DNA of 64,000 nucleotides from Algoriphagus chordae. Its GTDB lineage: Bacteria > Bacteroidota > Bacteroidia > Cytophagales > Cyclobacteriaceae. Positions within the stretch are counted from its first letter, which is position 1. Every line of letters starts with the position of its first letter. Below are positions 36,260 to 45,151 of this stretch, in pieces. The notes below the pieces were generated by a model, which did no database searches, had not been told where the DNA came from, and saw nothing but the letters and a program-made list of their open reading frames with translations. The stretch spans positions 1-64,000 of the forward strand of contig NZ_QKZT01000010.1 of NCBI RefSeq assembly GCF_003254055.1, read 5' to 3'. A program made the position numbers and the translations under genes.

Positions 36260-36406
36260 CCATTCATCAGAATTTTAAAGAGGAAATTCGAAATTTTATT
36301 GATATTTCTTAGCTTTTACACAAACAATCCTTTCAAAATTGCTTGCCTCCTCTTAAAAATTCAAATTATCTCCTGTTATATAAGGGGTAGAACGTCACCC
36401 TTACAC

Positions 36407-37600
36407 TTAAAGTTTATTCTTTTTGATATAATCTCTGGCTTCTTGATGAGCGGGATGTTTTCGCTTGGCATACTTCTTCACTTTCTTAAAATACTGTTTT
36501 GCCAAATCCTTGTTATTTTCTTCTGTGGCGATCTTTCCTAATTGTAACAAAGAATGTAGGTAGTACCCACTTTCCTGAGACTCAGATTCCTCGCCGAAGG
36601 ATAGCGTAAGCAGGTAATACTTCTTAGCTTGTTCTAAATCTCCCAGCCGCTCATTGTATTGCGCAACATAAAAGGCGGCATATCTTCCGCTATTGGATTC
36701 ATATCCTGGCATTTTAGCATCTATCCTTTCTAGAATTTGCTTGGATTGCTCCACTGATTCGGTCCAACGACCTACGGTATACAAGTGTCGGGCATAGGAT
36801 CTATGGAAATACGGATTGTTAGGAAACTCCTCATGCAAATACTCAGAAATCTGTAATGCCTTGAATGGCTCCTTCTCTTCAGAAGCATAAAGTCTAAACA
36901 AAAAGTACTGGGCTTCCACCCGGGTATAGAATGCATTATTGGCCACCTCTTCTAGCTGACGCAGTCCAAGTTTTTTATCTCCTTCAGGGAATAGCGCCAT
37001 AACTGGCTTCATAAGCGGGTAATTGTCAGGTATCCATTCTGCGAAATAATTAAAGAGGGCATCTCCCAAAAGTAATTCTGGGTTAAATTCCTCCTCTCCT
37101 CTAGAGAGATCCAAATACTTCAAGGAATTTCTTCCTGCCCAAGCGGCTTTGGTCCAACTCTTCCGCTCTGAATAAAGTCTGGACTGAAACCCATATCCTG
37201 CTGCCAAGAAAAAAGCGGCTTCCTTATTTGTCTCATCTTCGTCAAACATTACCTGAGCTTTTGCAATAGCCCTATCTAAGTATTTGACAAAAGTCGCATC
37301 ATATTTTTCATTTGTCACATCCACTTCAATTCTCCACCAATAGCCGAGCGCGACCAAGAATTCTGGTAAAGGATGATCGGGGTATTGATTAGCTAATACA
37401 GCGAAATCCCGCTCTGCGGTAGGGAAATCAAAATTGTACATACTGTTAATAGCCGTGGTAATTCTAAATTGAAGCCCCTTGTCCAGCAATAAATACTTGG
37501 AAGGCGCAAAGATCATAGAATCCTCTGCTACTTCTTGAGCCCTAGCGACACCAAGACCTGCAAACCAAATACTTAGAATCATTACGATCCGTGCTAACAT
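36407..37600 (-). CDS. Exported TPR-repeat protein
   Basis: A 397-residue exported protein with signal peptide (MLARIVMILSIWFAGLGVARA). Helical repeat units follow: INSMYNFDFPTAERDFAVLA, EVANNAFYTRVEAQYFLFRL, YNERLGDLEQAKKYYLLTLS and KQYFKKVKKYAKRKHPAH near the C-terminus. It is likely an envelope scaffold or a size-sensing protein, but function is unknown. A 198-base spacer separates it from the upstream end of the Lrp gene region; no promoter was assigned. Confidence 0.8.
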   Translation of the reverse strand: MLARIVMILSIWFAGLGVARAQEVAEDSMIFAPSKYLLLDKGLQFRITTAINSMYNFDFPTAERDFAVLANQYPDHPLPEFLVALGYWWRIEVDVTNEKYDATFVKYLDRAIAKAQVMFDEDETNKEAAFFLAAGYGFQSRLYSERKSWTKAAWAGRNSLKYLDLSRGEEEFNPELLLGDALFNYFAEWIPDNYPLMKPVMALFPEGDKKLGLRQLEEVANNAFYTRVEAQYFLFRLYASEEKEPFKALQISEYLHEEFPNNPYFHRSYARHLYTVGRWTESVEQSKQILERIDAKMPGYESNSGRYAAFYVAQYNERLGDLEQAKKYYLLTLSFGEESESQESGYYLHSLLQLGKIATEENNKDLAKQYFKKVKKYAKRKHPAHQEARDYIKKNKL

Positions 37601-37679
37601 ATATTTCTTCCTTTTTAAATCTCAAAATTAGAGGTATTCGCAAACAAAATTTTAGATTTGAATAAGATTCATCTTAAAA

Positions 37680-38330
37680 ATGGCAAAAACTTTAACTCCA
37701 GAGGGACAACGTTTAAAAGAACTAATAGATTTCGATAAGCGTGTTTATTTTTTAGTGCTTGTATTTTTGTTTTTGCTGATCAGGTATCTCACTAATACTC
37801 TGATTCTTGAAGCCATCCCAGATTACAATAATTTGGAAGCAAGAGGTGACTTCATGATTTTCCACATATTTAATGCATTAAATTATCTCTGGACACCATT
37901 TGCCTTACTCTGGAAATTCACCGTGATCGCTTTTCTATTTTGGCTAGGAGCCTTTCTCATAGGCTACAAAGTCCCCTATAAAGAATTATGGCAGTTTGCA
38001 CTGATTGCTGAAGTGGTTTTTATCTTTCCAGAATTGATTCGCTTACTGGTGTACATAGCTCCACAATCAGGAGTTACCTATACAGAAATAGATGAATATC
38101 GAGCGCTTTCTCTACTCTCTCTGATTGGCTCAGACAATGTAGCCGCACAATATCACTATACTTTAGCCACGCTGAATATCTTTGAGATTATCTACGGAAT
38201 AGTATGGCTCTATGGATTTCATATGATCTCTCGAAGACCTTTTGGGGAATGTGCAATAGTCGTATTTATAAGTTATTACATTCCCTTAGCAATTTGGCTC
38301 GTTTGGTATATGATGGTTTATCGAGCTTAG
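37680..38330 (+). CDS. Hypothetical polytopic membrane protein (Yip1-like architecture)
   Basis: A 216-residue protein with about five membrane spans: YFLVLVFLFLLIRYLT, LLWKFTVIAFLFWLGAFLIG, ALIAEVVFIFPELIRLLVYI, TLNIFEIIYGIVWLYGFHMI and ECAIVVFISYYIPLAIWLVW. The N-terminal 20 residues are polar and charged. The layout recalls Yip1-like proteins, but I see no decisive motif. It is divergent from the TPR gene and convergent with the TauE gene. Confidence 0.65.
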   Translation: MAKTLTPEGQRLKELIDFDKRVYFLVLVFLFLLIRYLTNTLILEAIPDYNNLEARGDFMIFHIFNALNYLWTPFALLWKFTVIAFLFWLGAFLIGYKVPYKELWQFALIAEVVFIFPELIRLLVYIAPQSGVTYTEIDEYRALSLLSLIGSDNVAAQYHYTLATLNIFEIIYGIVWLYGFHMISRRPFGECAIVVFISYYIPLAIWLVWYMMVYRA

Positions 38331-38395
38331 ATTTGCTGAAAAAATGGGTTTGGAAGTGACCTACACTCAAAATTTCTATACAATACCTGATTCAG

Positions 38396-39202
38396 TTAAA
38401 GCGACATCAGTTCCTTACTGATGATGTAAAGCCCCATCAACAACACAAACCAACCAAAACCTTTCTTAAGTGCCTTTTCGTTGATCTTCTTAGATAAGGA
38501 ACTGCCAATAAAAATCCCAACTATCGACAAGCCGGTAAAAATTAATAGCATTTTCCAGTCAATGGTTTGATTAGAAACATCACCCAAAAATCCTATTAAA
38601 GATTTGGCGGCAATAATCAATAGTGAGGTACCCACAGCCATTTTCATTGGAAGCCTTGCCAAAAGTACAAGAGCTGGAATAATCAAAAAACCTCCTCCAG
38701 CACCTATCAGGCCGGTTATCAGACCAACTACAATTCCTTCGATCGCGATCAGTGGGATGTTAAACTTTACTTTTGTCTCTTCTTTAGATTCATCTGACTT
38801 CCTTCCCTTGATCATAGAATAGGATGCCACCAGCATTATCACTGCAAAGAAAACCATGATACCAATGCTTTTGAAAATCACAAGCTCATTTACGGCGAAT
38901 AAAGGATCAGGAAGAGCTGGTACTAAATATTTTCTAGTTAAGAAAACGGCAATAAAAGAGGGTATTGCAAATACTAGGGCGGTTTTGTAATCCACCAAAT
39001 TCTTACTCATATAGGTAAAAGAACCTACCAAAGAGGTACTTCCCACGACAAACAGGGAGTAAGCAGTAGCTAAAACAGGATCAATTCCCAAAATATAAAC
39101 AAGCACGGGAACTGTCAATATAGATCCTCCTCCCCCGATTAGTCCCAAACTAATTCCTATGATTACTGCTGCTGCATATCCAACTAGTACTATAATCTCC
39201 AT
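38396..39202 (-). CDS. TauE/SafE-family sulfite/anion exporter
   Basis: A 268-residue membrane protein with eight spans and two Gly-rich repeats of the family: IGISLGLIGGGGSILTVPVL in the first half and VVGLITGLIGAGGGFLIIPA in the second. The central loop is hydrophilic (KGRKSDESKEETKVK). Members export sulfite, sulfoacetate and other anions; the substrate here is not known. It is divergent from a universal stress protein gene and the shared spacer holds an FNR-like palindrome. Confidence 0.9.
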   Translation of the reverse strand: MEIIVLVGYAAAVIIGISLGLIGGGGSILTVPVLVYILGIDPVLATAYSLFVVGSTSLVGSFTYMSKNLVDYKTALVFAIPSFIAVFLTRKYLVPALPDPLFAVNELVIFKSIGIMVFFAVIMLVASYSMIKGRKSDESKEETKVKFNIPLIAIEGIVVGLITGLIGAGGGFLIIPALVLLARLPMKMAVGTSLLIIAAKSLIGFLGDVSNQTIDWKMLLIFTGLSIVGIFIGSSLSKKINEKALKKGFGWFVLLMGLYIISKELMSL

Positions 39203-39257
39203 TTCAAAATTTTCAAATTTGATATCACAAAAGTACCAGTGACATCTAAGCGAAGAA

Positions 39258-39273
39258 GTGACAAATGTTACAC
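39258..39273. promoter_or_regulatory. FNR/CRP-like palindrome between TauE and USP genes
   Basis: GTGACAAATGTTAC at 39258-39271: the half-sites GTGAC and GTTAC are mirrored with one mismatched pair, followed by AC. It resembles the site at 40925-40938 near the Crp/Fnr-type gene. It lies between two divergent gene starts. A regulatory role for the nearby Crp/Fnr protein is an inference. Confidence 0.45.
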
Positions 39274-39415
39274 TTATTGTCTTAAGGTAAAATGTCTCCG
39301 GAATATTTCTATGAAAAAAGCGCTAGATCGATTTGTACATTTTTTCAAATCTGATAAAACAAAAGTTAAATTATTCCTCCACAAATGCCTAAATTAATGT
39401 GTAATAACTAAGACT

Positions 39416-40219
39416 ATGAAAATAATTCTTCCTATTGATTTTTCAGACAACTCCCTAAATGCACTGGATTTTGCGATCGCCCTTGCTGGAAAAAGAGACG
39501 GAGAGATCATCCTAGTTCATGTGATTGAATCAGTATTTGACTTTGCCTCTCAGGCTTCTGTTGCCATAGAAAACCTGCATCGAGATGCTGAATCTCTTAT
39601 GCAAAAGACTCTGGAGAAACATAAAGACTCAGAGCTAAAATTTACTACAATCATAAAGGAAGGAACGGCCTCCATTTCTGTTGCCAGAATAGCTAGAGAT
39701 ATGGATGCTACTTTGATAGTCATGGGTACCCAAGGCGCAAGTGGCATATTGGTTAAGTTAATTGGCAGTACCACTATCAACCTTATCAAAGAATCCTCTG
39801 TCCCTGTATTAGTGGTGCCAGCGGAAGCAAATGCAGAGGAAATAAGAAAAGTGGCCTTGGCTTTGGAATTCGCCAATCATGAGGAAAAATTCATCGACTG
39901 GGTTATTGATATGAGTATACGCTGGGAACGAGGTTTAGAATTTGTCCATGTGCAAACAGCCTCTGACTATGAGGAAGATTCTGGTATCAAAAAATTAGAG
40001 GATTTCATTACCTCTCATCATCCCGGCTTACCTGTGAAAATCCACACCTTTTATGCTTCCACTCCTGTAGAAGGATTAGACCAATTTTTGGAAGAAAATG
40101 AAAATGTAATCCTAGTCATGTGCCATGAACACAAAAATCTCTGGGAACAAGTGCTTAGCCGTAGTCAGACGATAGAAATGGTATTTCATTCTAAAGTCCC
40201 TCTACTGGTAATGCCCTGA
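39416..40219 (+). CDS. Universal stress protein, two-domain
   Basis: A 267-residue protein of two UspA-type domains. Domain 1 opens MKIILPIDFSDNSLNALDFA and has the nucleotide-binding loop GTQGASGILVKLIGS (G-x2-G-x9-G-S), so it should bind ATP. Domain 2 (about 140-267) has lost the glycine loop and ends MVFHSKVPLLVMP. Such tandem proteins respond to stress or growth arrest. Its stop codon directly abuts the stop of the convergent Crp/Fnr gene with no base between. Confidence 0.92.
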   Translation: MKIILPIDFSDNSLNALDFAIALAGKRDGEIILVHVIESVFDFASQASVAIENLHRDAESLMQKTLEKHKDSELKFTTIIKEGTASISVARIARDMDATLIVMGTQGASGILVKLIGSTTINLIKESSVPVLVVPAEANAEEIRKVALALEFANHEEKFIDWVIDMSIRWERGLEFVHVQTASDYEEDSGIKKLEDFITSHHPGLPVKIHTFYASTPVEGLDQFLEENENVILVMCHEHKNLWEQVLSRSQTIEMVFHSKVPLLVMP

Positions 40220-40876
40220 TTACTTACTAATCAATTCCTCAAAATCATCACGGATATAAATCACATTTCTCCCCAACTCAATCCATTTTTTCTTCTCTAA
40301 TTGTTTTAAAAGGCGGGAAACAACTTCTCTGGAAGTAGTCAGTTCATTAGCGATTTCTTGATGGGTGGTATGAAGTTCATTCGTCTTATGCTGCTTCATC
40401 TTAGTCACTATAAACCGCATCAGCCGCTCATCCATTCGTTTGAAAGCTACGGCATCCAGTGCAACCAGCAATTCCTGAAAACGTCTTTGATAAGTGTTTG
40501 AAACAAAATCCTTCCACTGTTTGAACTCATCCGAAAACTGATCAAGAACAGTGATAGGTATGCCAATAAGCATGGTATCTTCCTCCACCACAGCTTTAAT
40601 CTCAGATGGCTTCATAGACGAGCAACATGTCAAAGACAAAGCACAGGTCTCTCCTGCATCTAGAAAGTATAAAAACAACTCTCTACCTTCCTCATCCATT
40701 CTAGATATTTTGATTGAACCTTCCAATACTATTGGGACCATCTTGACAAACTGCCCTGGCTCCATCATCACTTTTCCTGCCTCTAATTCCATGATTTGAC
40801 CCTTGTCCAAAATCTGCTTTAGAAGTTCCGGATCGGTGAAATTAGGTAGGTATTCCTTTAAATCTTTGGTAGTCAT
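40220..40876 (-). CDS. Crp/Fnr-family transcriptional regulator
   Basis: A 218-residue Crp/Fnr protein. The cyclic-nucleotide-binding-like N-domain (about 20-130; VMMEPGQFVKMVPIVLEGSI, FLYFLDAGETCALSLTCCSS) is followed by the C-terminal helix-turn-helix with recognition HQEIANELTTSREVVSRLLK (about 170-190). LTCCSSM contains an unusual Cys pair, and there is a single earlier-noted Cys-free Fe-S pattern, so a cluster like that in FNR is unlikely. The gene converges on the universal stress protein. FNR-like palindromes lie upstream of it and upstream of the USP/TauE genes. Confidence 0.92.
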   Translation of the reverse strand: MTTKDLKEYLPNFTDPELLKQILDKGQIMELEAGKVMMEPGQFVKMVPIVLEGSIKISRMDEEGRELFLYFLDAGETCALSLTCCSSMKPSEIKAVVEEDTMLIGIPITVLDQFSDEFKQWKDFVSNTYQRRFQELLVALDAVAFKRMDERLMRFIVTKMKQHKTNELHTTHQEIANELTTSREVVSRLLKQLEKKKWIELGRNVIYIRDDFEELISK

Positions 40877-40924
40877 ATCCTGTTATAATAATGATAAAGG
40901 TAGGCTTCAGTTGATTTTCTCTGA

Positions 40925-40938
40925 GTGATATTAATCAC
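40925..40938 (-). promoter_or_regulatory. FNR-like operator upstream of the Crp/Fnr gene
   Basis: GTGAT-ATTA-ATCAC is a perfect inverted repeat with a 4-base spacer, matching the FNR/CRP-type half-site TGAT. It lies 49 bases upstream of the gene start and about 43 bases before the transcript start expected from a TACCTTTA -7-like box (40902-40895), a distance typical of activator sites. Autoregulation is inferred. Confidence 0.55.
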
Positions 40939-40946
40939 AAGTATAT

Positions 40947-40976
40947 AAAAAAACACCTCCCAAGAAACTTGGGAGG
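40947..40976 (-). terminator. Terminator of the giant-gene operon
   Basis: A 9-bp perfect stem (40956-40964 with 40968-40976, CCTCCCAAG/CTTGGGAGG) with a 3-base loop is followed on the minus strand by seven Ts. It ends the two-gene operon (stop at 41004) and separates it from the Crp/Fnr gene. Confidence 0.88.
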
Positions 40977-41003
40977 CATCTACTTTTCAAATAAGCCATC
41001 CAG

Positions 41004-44000
41004 TTACTCACAGGTTGGACAGCAGACAAAAGGAACTTTCGTGAGTGGAGAAGTTCTCAAAATCCTAAAGTGCCCTAATCCCTTGCTTAATGGACGAATG
41101 TCCGACATTAGATTTACCTCTGCTTTTTTAGCTTTCAATCCTTCAGCCATACGTTCGGAAACTATATTGACTCCTGCATTTCTTAAATCTGACAAATGAT
41201 CATGAATATTAGTAATGTTACCAAATACCTCCACTACCAACACACTTAGCGCACTGTCCTCTGGCAATCCAAAAGACTTCAACTTCTCAGCAATATCCTG
41301 TGAGGTCACTACTGCTGTGCCTACGGGCTGTTCATCTTTGATACTGGCTATAAGGTTACCTAATTGCAAATTTGCAGGATTTAACTTTATGCTTCCCGTT
41401 GTATAATCGCCGATGGTAGATTTGAAATACACCTGTTGCGTCAGATCATTGATTTTCTTGAGTCGTTTAGGATCGGTATTCACTCGAACTCCTATTTTCA
41501 TTTCAATCTCCCCTAATAGTATATTACGATGATCTCTTCCATCTGCTTGGAAAACTTGGGCATACACCATAGTCCAAAGACTCGTTCTTGGTGGTTTAGC
41601 AGTTACGTTTTTACCATTATGTACGGCTTTGGCATAGTTTGCACTTACATACAATTGGTTCTCATCTCTATTGAGCGAGCAAAGTAAAGTTGGTGCTGGG
41701 TGCTGAATGCCAGTCACTCGCAGTGGTCTGCCGAATCGACCTTGGGCAGTAGACCAAAGATTGTCATCTCGATCTGCCCATTGACCATGCCCTACTCTGA
41801 ATTCATAGGTAAAGAAACCAAACATCTCTGCACTCTCTGCATGTAAGCCTGCAGGTATAGGCAACATATAATGCCTATCACTATCAGTAGCTTGAATCAT
41901 AGGCTGCATGGCGCCTATCCCAGCTTTATCATCACTTTGACCTGGTATTATCTGCCTTGTCAATTCTGGGTCTAAACTAATAGGAGCTTCTTCTGGTGGA
42001 ACCAGTTGACCTCCCTTGTTATTAGCAATCAACTGATCTGGTGCATTTCCTAGCATCCTGCAATAGTAAGTATCATCAGGGTTTTCTACAGGCTTATCAA
42101 ATTCAACCCAGAGATACCGCTTTCTAGCTTCCGAAGAGCTATAATCTTCCGTCCTTTCATAGGGAGAAAAAGCAATCCCTACACTGACCAACTTAGGTAT
42201 TTGTACAGGTGGGAGGACTGTTGGCAACGTCAAACGCTCAGTTTCTACTGTCTCAGCACTGGCATGTCCTTCCTTTGTTTTAGGTTTGATTTTGTACTCA
42301 GCCCAGAGTTCGTCTGGAAACCTCAGATCACCATTACTTTGCTTCAAGTCATTTTTGGGATCTAAGGCATCTATGTAGATGATTCGAGTATAATTCCTGT
42401 TTACACGATCAAAGCGATCCGGCTGCAAAGCTTCAAAGGAAACCGTATGCTTCAATTCAATATCTCCCAAATAGGTATTTTTTCGACTTTCAGTACTCTT
42501 GTCTTTTCTGAATTTGAATTCTCGTTCAATTTCAAAGGCAACATCTTGTAAGCAGTCCCAAGCCCAATCACGATTCACTTTATAACTCAAGGTAGCCAGC
42601 CAATGATTATATAAGTCCGCTTTGGTAGCAAAAGTGATAGAGCTTCCGTCTGGTGCCAAAGTATGTCTGATTCTGGAACTACATCCTATGGCAATTCGCT
42701 CTCCTTTTGGTGCAACTAGGGTTAAGCCTTTTGATTCCAAACCAAGCGCATTTGCCAATCGCTCCACTACCCCAGAATGCTGCTCTTCTGAATCTCTTCT
42801 TAATAGAGATGAAAAGACATTTCTCTTAATTGTAGGAACAGCATCTGGTTTTAAGAATAGTGCCTGAACAGGCTGAACTGTCTCAAAAGGCTGTAATAAA
42901 TCTAATTCAGCAGCTGGTTCCTTATAGAACATTAATTGCTGCACTTTGCCAAACCTGCTATCCTTGTCCTCATTATCATCTATAAACCCAAAGTAACTTT
43001 CTGGCGCTCCATCAGTACTTGCTTCGGCCCGAAGTGATATTCTAATGTGCCTTCCAGTAGGCAAGGTCAATTGTTCCATTTCATTGATAGCTTCAATCAA
43101 TAAATCTTCATCCAAAAATGGATTTGCAGGCTCTCCAAGGTTCAAGACAGGAACATCAATAAATTCTATCGGAACATTCAAAGTCCCATCAAAGTCAACT
43201 GGAAATGCCCTGCTAGTCTCATACAGAGTAATGAAACTATCTCTACCAGTTTGACTCAATTGGGTATCCATTCGAAGTGACTTCACCTCTACTCTTATCT
43301 TGACTAGCTGTACATCTGGATCTGCCAAGGCAGGTTTTAAGCCATCCGGCTGAAAAGTTAAGGCCTTTAATAAACTGACAGGGTCTTGACCGATGCTTTG
43401 GTATTTATTAGTAAAGACTACTGCTGGATATTCTAATAGAGGTCTCTGAATTACCAGTTCAGGATTCGCATCAAACTCTGTTTCTTCATCATTTGTAGCG
43501 TTAAAATAGGTTCTTAGATTCGAGCGGATTTCGATAGGCTTTTCGATACGAAGCATACCTGGATTTACATACCTTTTGAACGAAACACTTGTCTCGGGAC
43601 TAGGAGCAGCATTCAGTGGACTATCTGCCAAATTGGGCCCTCCTCCAGAGATATCCGTCATTCTAATCCTGAATTCATAAGTGTTCCCATAGCGAAGCTC
43701 AGTCTCTAATGGGCTTGGAATTAAAGCTCTATTTTGTACAACACGTCTATCTTGAGTTTCATTTTGAGTGCCTCCATTATCCACATCATTTTTGTAAATC
43801 TCCAATGCATCTTGGTCTTCAGTCACCAAGTTTTTCCCCATATAATGGGCATAATACATCGGCAACCAATAATGGTCTGAGTTCGGGCCAGAGATCTTGT
43901 TGGGATAAACCTGATACGGGAGCTCTGTAGTGCTGGAATCTAATTGTCCCGCAAACATATTCTCAGCCTCATTGATTTCAATGCTGTTTAGACTTTCCCA

Positions 44001-45128
44001 TTCGTTCCCTTCGGCCACTTGTCGCACGTCAATGTGGTAGCCCATCACTCCCATCGGAGCATCAATTCTCTCATTTGAGCCAGGGTTGGAAGGGTTTTCA
44101 ATCATCTGACGTAAATACCAAACCAAAATTTGCTCATCATCCCATCCTAGCCGAATACCCGCGTCTGACTGTGGGGACAGTTCATCCTGCGATTCTTCTA
44201 ATAGATTTCCACTCACAGGTTGATTGGCATGGACAATTTTCGCAAAGCCATCATTGTAGGTTTGTGCTTCCATAAAAAGCTCGTCCCAAGGTCCCAGAGG
44301 GACTGGCTCCGATGGATCTGAAACCATCTTATACAACACAGGAAATAACACTGGAGCAAAAACAGGTCGTGCCGTTCCCATTGTTAATTCAGGTATTTTA
44401 GCGGCATATCTTTTGATCAGTGGCCCATCCGAATCCTCTAATAATCCAGCTTGAGCTGCTGAATAGGGATCGTTTGTAATATCAGCATAAAGATATCCTC
44501 CCTCCTCGAACCAATCAGCTTCTACTTCTAATTGAACTTCGTAAATCATCCCACATGCTTTTGCCAGCAGTGGTTGCCTCAAAATATTCGCAAAGACTTT
44601 TCCCCAGCTCAAACTGGTTTTAGGCTGATAATTTATAGGAGGTATTTTATCTCGAACAGCACAGTGATACCCATCATCTGTAACAGCATTTGGATGTCTG
44701 GGTTGGGTGAAATTGAAGCGTTCTCTGTATGACCTAGGCAAATACTTTTTAATACTCTTCTCTACAGGGACAGGATCCGAAAGCTTATCCGAATTGTCTG
44801 TAATTGGCAAGGGCATAGCTGCTGCTACTTTCTCAATTATCGCAGCTTTATCGCTTGCTGGAACTACATTAACTTCTCTTACGACTGGAATTCTAGTAGG
44901 AGCGGTGGCATTACTCAGAGGAAAATCATCCGTACCCCTAACAATGGAGAAGCTAAATTCTGGTTGCACATTTGCAAAGCCTGGAACATTAGCAGGATTT
45001 GCTAATCCCGTTGGCCAGTTTGAAAATGGATTTGCATTTCGTGGGACTACCACGATATTAACTGTCAATATATTTCCATCAAAACGCTGTGGAAAAGTCA
45101 TTAAGGAAATTAATCTTCTAGGTTCCAT
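41004..45128 (-). CDS. Giant protein of unknown function (1374 residues), second gene of the operon
   Basis: A 1374-residue protein of no family I recognise. There is no signal peptide, lipobox or membrane span; it begins MEPRRLISLMTFPQRFDGN and reads as an intracellular or non-classically exported, mainly beta protein rich in Asp, Pro and Tyr. Two stretches have the look of an immunoglobulin/fibronectin strand pair: YGNTYEFRIRMTDISGGGP (480-498) and FFTYEFRVGHGQW then GRFGRPLRVTG (1105-1140); the TYEFR start is shared. A mixed alpha/beta region (about 1270-1340) precedes a C-terminal end with a CCPTCE cysteine cluster at 1369-1374. Codon use and base composition look like the neighbours. It lies 23 bases after the 1823-codon gene. 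Confidence 0.75.
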   Translation of the reverse strand: MEPRRLISLMTFPQRFDGNILTVNIVVVPRNANPFSNWPTGLANPANVPGFANVQPEFSFSIVRGTDDFPLSNATAPTRIPVVREVNVVPASDKAAIIEKVAAAMPLPITDNSDKLSDPVPVEKSIKKYLPRSYRERFNFTQPRHPNAVTDDGYHCAVRDKIPPINYQPKTSLSWGKVFANILRQPLLAKACGMIYEVQLEVEADWFEEGGYLYADITNDPYSAAQAGLLEDSDGPLIKRYAAKIPELTMGTARPVFAPVLFPVLYKMVSDPSEPVPLGPWDELFMEAQTYNDGFAKIVHANQPVSGNLLEESQDELSPQSDAGIRLGWDDEQILVWYLRQMIENPSNPGSNERIDAPMGVMGYHIDVRQVAEGNEWESLNSIEINEAENMFAGQLDSSTTELPYQVYPNKISGPNSDHYWLPMYYAHYMGKNLVTEDQDALEIYKNDVDNGGTQNETQDRRVVQNRALIPSPLETELRYGNTYEFRIRMTDISGGGPNLADSPLNAAPSPETSVSFKRYVNPGMLRIEKPIEIRSNLRTYFNATNDEETEFDANPELVIQRPLLEYPAVVFTNKYQSIGQDPVSLLKALTFQPDGLKPALADPDVQLVKIRVEVKSLRMDTQLSQTGRDSFITLYETSRAFPVDFDGTLNVPIEFIDVPVLNLGEPANPFLDEDLLIEAINEMEQLTLPTGRHIRISLRAEASTDGAPESYFGFIDDNEDKDSRFGKVQQLMFYKEPAAELDLLQPFETVQPVQALFLKPDAVPTIKRNVFSSLLRRDSEEQHSGVVERLANALGLESKGLTLVAPKGERIAIGCSSRIRHTLAPDGSSITFATKADLYNHWLATLSYKVNRDWAWDCLQDVAFEIEREFKFRKDKSTESRKNTYLGDIELKHTVSFEALQPDRFDRVNRNYTRIIYIDALDPKNDLKQSNGDLRFPDELWAEYKIKPKTKEGHASAETVETERLTLPTVLPPVQIPKLVSVGIAFSPYERTEDYSSSEARKRYLWVEFDKPVENPDDTYYCRMLGNAPDQLIANNKGGQLVPPEEAPISLDPELTRQIIPGQSDDKAGIGAMQPMIQATDSDRHYMLPIPAGLHAESAEMFGFFTYEFRVGHGQWADRDDNLWSTAQGRFGRPLRVTGIQHPAPTLLCSLNRDENQLYVSANYAKAVHNGKNVTAKPPRTSLWTMVYAQVFQADGRDHRNILLGEIEMKIGVRVNTDPKRLKKINDLTQQVYFKSTIGDYTTGSIKLNPANLQLGNLIASIKDEQPVGTAVVTSQDIAEKLKSFGLPEDSALSVLVVEVFGNITNIHDHLSDLRNAGVNIVSERMAEGLKAKKAEVNLMSDIRPLSKGLGHFRILRTSPLTKVPFVCCPTCE

Positions 45129-45151
45129 AAGTTGATTTTTGAGGTAAAAAA

